Assembly (NCBI RefSeq): GCF_001429605.1
Contig: NZ_LMSS01000006.1
Span: 517,256-581,255, forward strand
Source of the DNA: Phycicoccus sp. Soil802
Lineage (GTDB): Bacteria > Actinomycetota > Actinomycetes > Actinomycetales > Dermatophilaceae
Direction: 5' to 3'
Length of the DNA: 64,000 bases
In this document: positions 59,314-64,000 of the stretch, piece by piece
Position numbering within the stretch: position 1 is the first letter of the stretch
Layout: each line of letters starts with the position of its first letter
Program-made: the position numbers and the translations under genes
The notes under the pieces: generated by a model
Databases searched by the model: none
Seen by the model: only the letters and a program-made list of their open reading frames with translations
What the model was told of the DNA's origin: nothing

Positions 59314-59955
59314 ATGTTCGCTCGACGCTTCACGACAGCGATGGTGACCCTCGGCCTCGCCGGCACGGCCACCCTCGTCAGCGCACCATCCGCCTCGGCG
59401 CACGGGTGGGACCACTCCGCCACGGGCACCCGCAGCCTCGCGGCGGTGCTCGCCAGGGACGGGTCCGGCTTCGACCGGAACTGGAACGACTTCGACATCG
59501 TCGACACCGCGGTCACGGCAGTGCTGACCGCCAAGCCGGGCTCGGCCGTCGGGGTCCTGGCCGACGGGACGGTCCCCCTCACGGCGTTCCTGCCCACCGA
59601 CCGGGCCTTCCGCCACCTCGCGTCCGACCTCACCGGCAAGCACTACACCTCGGAGTCGGCGGTCTTCGCCGACGTCGCCTCCCTGGGCATCGACACCGTC
59701 GAGGCCGTCCTGCTCTACCACGTGGTCCCCGGGGCGACGATCACCTACCGCCAGGCCCTGGCCGCCGACGGCGCGACCCTCACCACGGCGTCCGGTGGCA
59801 CCGTGCAGGTCGACGTGGTCGGCCGGTGCTTCGTCTCGGTGGTGGACGCCGACCCCAGCGACCGAAACCCCTGGGTCGTGCGGGCCGACCTCAACAAGGG
59901 CAACGCCCAGATCGCGCACGGGATCTCCGAGGTGCTGCGACCGCTCGACCTCTGA
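59314..59955 (+). CDS. Secreted fasciclin-domain protein
   Basis: The 213-residue protein has a signal peptide (TTAMVTLGLAGTATLVSAPSA, cleavage after SASA) and one fasciclin (FAS1) domain. H1 and H2 regions are LTAFLPTDRAFRHLASDLTG and EAVLLYHVVPGATITY, with a C-terminal NAQIAHGISEVLRPLDL. FAS1 domains mediate adhesion. The ATG at 59314 has GGAGG 6 nt upstream; the in-frame start at 59293 includes it. The 238-bp gap before it holds the tmRNA promoter and no gene. Confidence 0.88.
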   Translation: MFARRFTTAMVTLGLAGTATLVSAPSASAHGWDHSATGTRSLAAVLARDGSGFDRNWNDFDIVDTAVTAVLTAKPGSAVGVLADGTVPLTAFLPTDRAFRHLASDLTGKHYTSESAVFADVASLGIDTVEAVLLYHVVPGATITYRQALAADGATLTTASGGTVQVDVVGRCFVSVVDADPSDRNPWVVRADLNKGNAQIAHGISEVLRPLDL

Positions 59956-60006
59956 GCCGGACAGCCGACCGAGCCGCGAGCGCGACAGCGGGCACCCGCG
60001 GCTCGG

Positions 60007-60771
60007 TCAGCCCCCGAAGTCCTGGGTCCAGTAGTGGCCGTACGACCCGCCGGTGGCATGGCCGACGCCGAGGGCCGTGAAGGAGCAGTTGAGGATGTTC
60101 GCCCGGTGGCCCGAGCTGGCCATCCACGACCTCATCACGGCTGAGGCGGTGCTCTGCCCGGCGGCGATGTTCTCACCGATCGTGCTGCCCCGGTAGCCCG
60201 CGGCGCGGATGCGGTCGGCGAAGGTGCGGCCGTCCTTGCTGGTGTGCGAGAAGTAGTCCTTCACCGCCATGTCGGCGCTGTGTCGCTGCGCGGCGGTCTG
60301 GAGGGCGGAGTTGGCCCGCACCGCACGGCAGCCCGCCTTCGACCGCTCGGAGTTCACCAGCGACAGGACCTGCCCCGCGACCCCGCCACTGGACGGCGGC
60401 GTGGGTGCGGGCGTGGGCGAAGGTCTGGGTGGCGGCTTCGGTGCCGGCTTGGGTGACGGCTTGGGGGTGGCCCGCGGCGGGCTCGTGGCCGTCCCGGTCC
60501 GCGACGCCGCCGGACGAGCCGTGCGGGTGGCCGTGGTCGGGCGGGTGGTCGGGGTGCTCGTGGTCGGCACCGTGGTGGCGGCCGTCCCTGCCGAGCTGGT
60601 GGTCGCCCCGGCCCCGGTTGGACCCCCCGCTCGTTCAGCGTCGTCGGCGCAGGCGGCCAGCGAGGTCAGGGCCAGGGCCAACGCAGCCAGGGCCGGGACG
60701 CGGCAGATCGGGCGGTGCGAGATCGGGCGGTGCGGCGGGCGGTGAATCAGTCGTCGTGCGGTGCCGGTCAC
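60007..60771 (-). CDS. CAP/SCP-domain lipoprotein
   Basis: The 254-residue precursor has a lipoprotein signal ending LTSLAAC (lipobox), a Thr/Pro/Ala-rich linker of about 80 residues, and a C-terminal CAP domain. The latter shows VLSLVNSERSKAGCRAV, HSADMAVKDYFSHTSKDG, and the NIAAGQSTASAVMRSWMASSGHRANIL core. Bacterial members are exported proteins of unclear biochemistry; some act as proteases or bind lipids. The GTG at 60771 follows GGAG by about 9 nt. Confidence 0.86.
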   Translation of the reverse strand: MTGTARRLIHRPPHRPISHRPICRVPALAALALALTSLAACADDAERAGGPTGAGATTSSAGTAATTVPTTSTPTTRPTTATRTARPAASRTGTATSPPRATPKPSPKPAPKPPPRPSPTPAPTPPSSGGVAGQVLSLVNSERSKAGCRAVRANSALQTAAQRHSADMAVKDYFSHTSKDGRTFADRIRAAGYRGSTIGENIAAGQSTASAVMRSWMASSGHRANILNCSFTALGVGHATGGSYGHYWTQDFGG

Positions 60772-60833
60772 GGGGGGATCTCCTCGAGCGGGGAGCGTGG
60801 GGCAGCGGCCGCAGCCGCGACCGGTCGCCCAAC

Positions 60834-61217
60834 CTACGCTCCTTGGGCCTCGAAATCGTCCCTGGCGGCCACGATCCGGCCGACGTGGGCCTCGGCCCAG
60901 TCGGTGAGCACGGCGATCGGTCCACCCAGCGAGACCCCGAGGTCGGTGAGCGCGTAGTCCACCCGTGGTGGCACCTGGGCGAACACCGTGCGGGTCAGCA
61001 GCCCGTCGCGCTCCATCGCCCGCAGGGTCTGGGTGAGCACCTTGGGGGCCACGCCGGCGACCCGCTGGCGCAGCGCCGTGAAGCGCAGCGGACCGTCGAT
61101 GAGGGCGCCGATCACCAGGACCGTCCACTTGTCACCGATCCGGTCGAGCACCACCCGGGTGGGGCAGTCGGGGTCGAAGGCGTTGCCCCGCTCGAGCTCG
61201 TCGCGCTTGGTAACCAT
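60834..61217 (-). CDS. HxlR family transcriptional regulator
   Basis: The 127-residue winged-helix protein has CPTRVVLDRIGDKWTVLVIG near the N-terminus with the conserved Cys that senses electrophiles or redox in some HxlR proteins, then LTQTLRAMERDGLLTRTVF and VPPRVDYALTDLG. It is divergent from an NAD(P)-binding protein gene, the usual regulator-target layout. The start codon lies inside an inverted-repeat operator region, so autoregulation is likely. Confidence 0.88.
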   Translation of the reverse strand: MVTKRDELERGNAFDPDCPTRVVLDRIGDKWTVLVIGALIDGPLRFTALRQRVAGVAPKVLTQTLRAMERDGLLTRTVFAQVPPRVDYALTDLGVSLGGPIAVLTDWAEAHVGRIVAARDDFEAQGA

Positions 61218-61252
61218 GAGGTACTTATAGCACGTTGAAGTGCTCAGTTACC
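61209..61252. promoter_or_regulatory. Nested inverted-repeat operator between hxlR-type gene and its partner
   Basis: Outer arms GGTAAC (61209-61214) and GTTACC (61247-61252) enclose GTACTT and AAGTGC, and AGCAC with GTGCT (61229-61244). The AT-rich stretch covers the regulator start codon and the divergent promoter. Confidence 0.55.
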
Positions 61253-61317
61253 AATGGTTACTGTCGCAGCGATCCACCATCCCCGCTCGACACCACCTTT
61301 GAACGAGAGGCACCACC

Positions 61318-61947
61318 ATGACGAAGAACACCCCGCTGAGGATCGCTCTGTTCGGCGCCAGCGGCATGATCGGCTCGCGGATCGCGACCGAGGCCGTCTC
61401 GCGCGGCCACGCGGTCACCGGCTACACCCGCCGCAGCGGTCAGCTGCCGCCCGGCGTCACGGCGGCGACCGGCGACCTCGCCGACGAGACGACCGTCAAG
61501 GACGCCGCGACGACCCACGACGTCGTCCTCTCCGCGACCGGTCCGAGCCGCACCGGCGAGAGCCACGAGCCGTGGCTCGAGTCCGTGCAGAACCTCGTCG
61601 ACCACGCCATCGGGGCCCGCGTGCTCTTCGTCGGTGGTGCCGGCTCGCTGCTCACCCCCGAGGGCACCCGCCTGCTCGACTCCCCCGGCTTCCCGCCGGA
61701 GTATGCCGCCGAGGCCACCTCGGGCGCGGCCGCCCTGGACCTCTTCCGCGCGGCTCCCGAGGACCTGGACTGGACCTTCGTCTCGCCGGCCCCGGTGATC
61801 GCGCCCGGCGAGCGCACCGGCAGCTACCTGGTCGCCCTGGACACCCCGGCAGGCGGCTCCATCAGCGCCGAGGACTACGCCGTCGCGCTGGTCGACGAGC
61901 TGGAGCAGCCGCGCCACCGCCGCCAGCGGTTCACCGTCGCGAACTGA
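61318..61947 (+). CDS. NAD(P)-binding oxidoreductase (atypical SDR, NmrA-like)
   Basis: The 209-residue protein has a Rossmann start RIALFGASGMIGSRIATEA and VTAATGDLADETTV, with VLFVGGAGSLLTPEGTRLLD in the middle. It fits the atypical short-chain dehydrogenase NAD(P)H-binding group found next to HxlR regulators. It probably handles a reactive carbonyl or quinone, but the substrate is unknown. The ATG at 61318 is preceded by AACGAGAGG. Confidence 0.85.
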   Translation: MTKNTPLRIALFGASGMIGSRIATEAVSRGHAVTGYTRRSGQLPPGVTAATGDLADETTVKDAATTHDVVLSATGPSRTGESHEPWLESVQNLVDHAIGARVLFVGGAGSLLTPEGTRLLDSPGFPPEYAAEATSGAAALDLFRAAPEDLDWTFVSPAPVIAPGERTGSYLVALDTPAGGSISAEDYAVALVDELEQPRHRRQRFTVAN

Positions 61948-61975
61948 CGCCCGCACGGCATACCCCTCTCCCGCC

Positions 61976-62023
61976 CTGTTGGAAGCGAAACGCCCGGAGA
62001 TCCGGCAGCTTCGCTTCCAACAG
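61976..62023. repeat. Long intergenic hairpin element
   Basis: CTGTTGGAAGCGAA (61976-61989) and TTCGCTTCCAACAG (62010-62023) are perfect 14-bp arms around a 20-nt loop with the inner dyad CCGGAGATCCGG. The left 30 bp recur, inverted, at 41476-41505. It lies after the NAD(P)-binding protein gene and upstream of pyc, and may terminate transcription. Confidence 0.75.
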
Positions 62024-62175
62024 AGCCGGGGAGACGACGAGCCCGTCCGCATCGCGGGCGGGCCGTCTCACTTGTCGGGACCTCACTAGGATCGGAGCCA
62101 CCCTGCCCGCCCCCCGTGCTCCTCGAACTTCGCCGGCTCCCACCACCTCCCGGGGGCCGACCACCTGGAGGTCAA

Positions 62176-64000
62176 GTGTTCAGCAAGGTCCTCGTCGCGA
62201 ACCGGGGTGAGATCGCGGTCCGCGCGTTCCGCGCCGCCACCGAGCTCAGCGCCAAGACGGTCGCCGTGTTCCCCTACGAGGACCGCAAGTCCGAGCACGT
62301 GCTCAAGGCCGACGAGGCCTACCGGATCGGCGAGCAGGGCCACCCGGTCCGCGCCTACCTCGACCCCGAGGCGATCGTGCGGACTGCCGTCGAGGCCGGC
62401 GCCGACGCGATCTACCCCGGCTACGGCTTCCTGTCCGAGAACCCCGACCTCGCCGAGGCCTGCGCCAACGCCGGCGTCACGTTCGTCGGCCCGCCGGCCT
62501 CGGTCCTGCACCTCACCGGCAACAAGGCGCGAGCCATCGCCGCGGCCAAGCAGGCCGGGCTCCCCACGCTCCAGAGCGCCGAGCCCAGCACCGACATCGA
62601 CGCCCTCGTGGCCGCAGCCGAGGAGATCGGCTTCCCGATCTTCGCCAAGGCCGTCGCGGGTGGCGGTGGCCGAGGCATGCGACGGGTCGAGCGTCGTGAG
62701 GACCTGCGCGAGGCGCTCGAGGCCTGCATGCGCGAGGCCGAGTCGGCCTTCGGTGACCCGACCGTCTTCCTCGAGCAGGCCGTGGTCAAGCCCCGCCACA
62801 TCGAGGTGCAGATCCTCGCCGACGGCGAGGGCAACGTCATCCACCTGTTCGAGCGCGACTGCTCGGTGCAACGGCGCCACCAGAAGGTCGTCGAGATCGC
62901 GCCGGCCCCCAACCTCGACCCCGAGCTGCGCGAGCGGATGTGCGCCCACGCCGTCGCCTTCGCCAAGGAGATCGGCTACGTCAACGCCGGGACGGTCGAG
63001 TTCCTGCTCTCCCCCGACGGCCGCTACGTCTTCATCGAGATGAACCCGCGGATCCAGGTCGAGCACACCGTCACCGAGGAGATCACCGACGTCGACCTGG
63101 TCAGCTCGCAGCTGCGGATCGCCAGCGGCGAGACGCTGGCCGACCTCGGGCTCTCGCAGGACACCCTGCAGATCCGCGGGGCGGCGCTCCAGTGCCGCAT
63201 CACCACGGAGGACCCGGCCAACGAGTTCCGGCCCGACACCGGCCGGATCACCACCTACCGCTCCGCCGGCGGCGCGGGTGTCCGGCTCGACGGCGGCACC
63301 GTCTTCGTGGGGGCCGAGATCGGCGCCCACTTCGACTCGATGCTGGTCAAGCTCACCTGTCGCGGCCGCGACTTCCCGACGGCGGTCCGGCGCGCCCGCC
63401 GGGCCCTGGCCGAGTTCCGGATCCGCGGGGTGTCGACCAACATCCCGTTCCTCCAGGCCCTGTTGGAGGAGCCGGACTTCCAGGCCGGCCGGCTCTCGAC
63501 GTCGTTCATCGACGAGCGCCCCGACCTGCGCACGGCGCGGATCCCGGCCGACCGCGGGACCAAGCTGCTCACCTACCTCGCCGACGTGACGGTCAACCAG
63601 CCGCACGGTCCGGGCCGCACCCGCGTCTCACCGCGCGCCAAGCTGCCGGCCATCGACCGGTCGACTCCCCCGCCGCCCGGTGCCCGCGACCGGCTGCTGC
63701 GCCTCGGCCCGCAGGCGTTCGCCGAGGAGCTGCGGGCCCAGGAGGCCGTCGCCGTCACCGAGACCACCTTCCGCGATGCCCACCAGTCGCTGCTGGCCAC
63801 CCGGGTGCGCACCCGCGACCTGATGCACGTGGCCCCCCACGTCGCCCGGCTCACCCCCCAGCTGCTGTCGGTCGAGGCGTGGGGCGGTGCCACCTACGAC
63901 GTCGCGCTGCGCTTCCTCGCGGAGGACCCGTGGGACCGGCTCGCGGCCCTGCGCGAGGCGATGCCCAACCTCCCGCTCCAGATGCTGCTGCGCGGGCGCA
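62176..64000 (+). CDS. pyc: Pyruvate carboxylase (5' part)
   Basis: The open frame runs 608 codons to the window edge with no stop. It has the biotin carboxylase module: SKVLVANRGEIAVRAF, the ATP-grasp loop AVAGGGGRGMRRV, EVQILADGEGNVIHLFERDC, and FIEMNPRIQVEHTVTE. The start of the carboxyltransferase module follows with TETTFRDAHQSLLATRVRT. The remaining carboxyltransferase and biotinyl domain lie outside. It replenishes oxaloacetate. The GTG has GGAGG 4 nt upstream. The malic enzyme at 45021 works in the reverse direction. Confidence 0.93.
   Translation, partial: MFSKVLVANRGEIAVRAFRAATELSAKTVAVFPYEDRKSEHVLKADEAYRIGEQGHPVRAYLDPEAIVRTAVEAGADAIYPGYGFLSENPDLAEACANAGVTFVGPPASVLHLTGNKARAIAAAKQAGLPTLQSAEPSTDIDALVAAAEEIGFPIFAKAVAGGGGRGMRRVERREDLREALEACMREAESAFGDPTVFLEQAVVKPRHIEVQILADGEGNVIHLFERDCSVQRRHQKVVEIAPAPNLDPELRERMCAHAVAFAKEIGYVNAGTVEFLLSPDGRYVFIEMNPRIQVEHTVTEEITDVDLVSSQLRIASGETLADLGLSQDTLQIRGAALQCRITTEDPANEFRPDTGRITTYRSAGGAGVRLDGGTVFVGAEIGAHFDSMLVKLTCRGRDFPTAVRRARRALAEFRIRGVSTNIPFLQALLEEPDFQAGRLSTSFIDERPDLRTARIPADRGTKLLTYLADVTVNQPHGPGRTRVSPRAKLPAIDRSTPPPPGARDRLLRLGPQAFAEELRAQEAVAVTETTFRDAHQSLLATRVRTRDLMHVAPHVARLTPQLLSVEAWGGATYDVALRFLAEDPWDRLAALREAMPNLPLQMLLRGR

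Overview
The window is a 64 kb piece of a high-GC actinobacterial chromosome. The gene set suggests a member of the Micrococcales, possibly Intrasporangiaceae-like; that is an inference from gene content, since no taxonomic marker was compared. Coding density is high and GTG starts are frequent. Many first genes have a TANNNT -10 hexamer 6-7 nt before the start codon, as expected for leaderless transcripts. An actinobacterial-type tmRNA and a tRNA-Leu are present.

Layout. 1-1.3 kb: cysteine dioxygenase and rhodanese behind two cysteine-rich leader peptides. 1.4-6.4 kb: DUF3618, Bcp peroxiredoxin, an ECF nickel/cobalt transporter (cbiM-PDGLE-cbiQ-cbiO) behind a Nur-box-like site, and a class III CoA-transferase. 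6.6-9.3 kb: secreted S53 peptidase, Ada-like zinc protein, DUF1684, tRNA-Leu. 9.4-15.6 kb: housekeeping genes (rdgB-rph, endonuclease IV, metallo-beta-lactamase proteins, murI, DUF2017-clpS). 15.6-17.5 kb: NAD salvage (pncB, pncA). 17.5-28.8 kb: nitrate/nitrite assimilation (nirD-like, narK, nasC, electron-transfer flavoprotein, nirB, nirD, siroheme synthesis, nnaR-like regulator) under two equally spaced GlnR-like boxes. 28.9-37.3 kb: a Tat-exported 5'-nucleotidase and tyrosine/homogentisate catabolism (hmgA, unknown gene, fahA, hppD, Lrp regulator). 37-49 kb: dodecin, two helicases, M43 protease, YqgE, malic enzyme, methyltransferase, SIMPL, thioredoxin. 49.2-57.1 kb: a divergent cluster joining pterin/riboflavin-type enzymes to glycan/lipid enzymes. 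57-64 kb: YgjV-type protein, PAP2 phosphatase, tmRNA, fasciclin, CAP lipoprotein, HxlR regulator with NAD(P)-binding partner, and the 5' part of pyruvate carboxylase.

The strongest unexplained signal is an over-represented octamer, GTATGCCG. I counted 35 copies by eye, in both orientations, inside genes and between them, including two inverted pairs that form hairpins. This resembles the distribution of DNA-uptake sequences in Pasteurellaceae and Neisseriaceae. The second is the 49-57 kb cluster, whose pyruvoyl-tetrahydropterin-synthase-like member has lost the usual catalytic residues and which probably makes an undescribed product. Other points of interest are the cysteine attenuator, twin GlnR promoters with identical geometry, overlapping divergent leaderless promoters, and a family of long intergenic hairpins.
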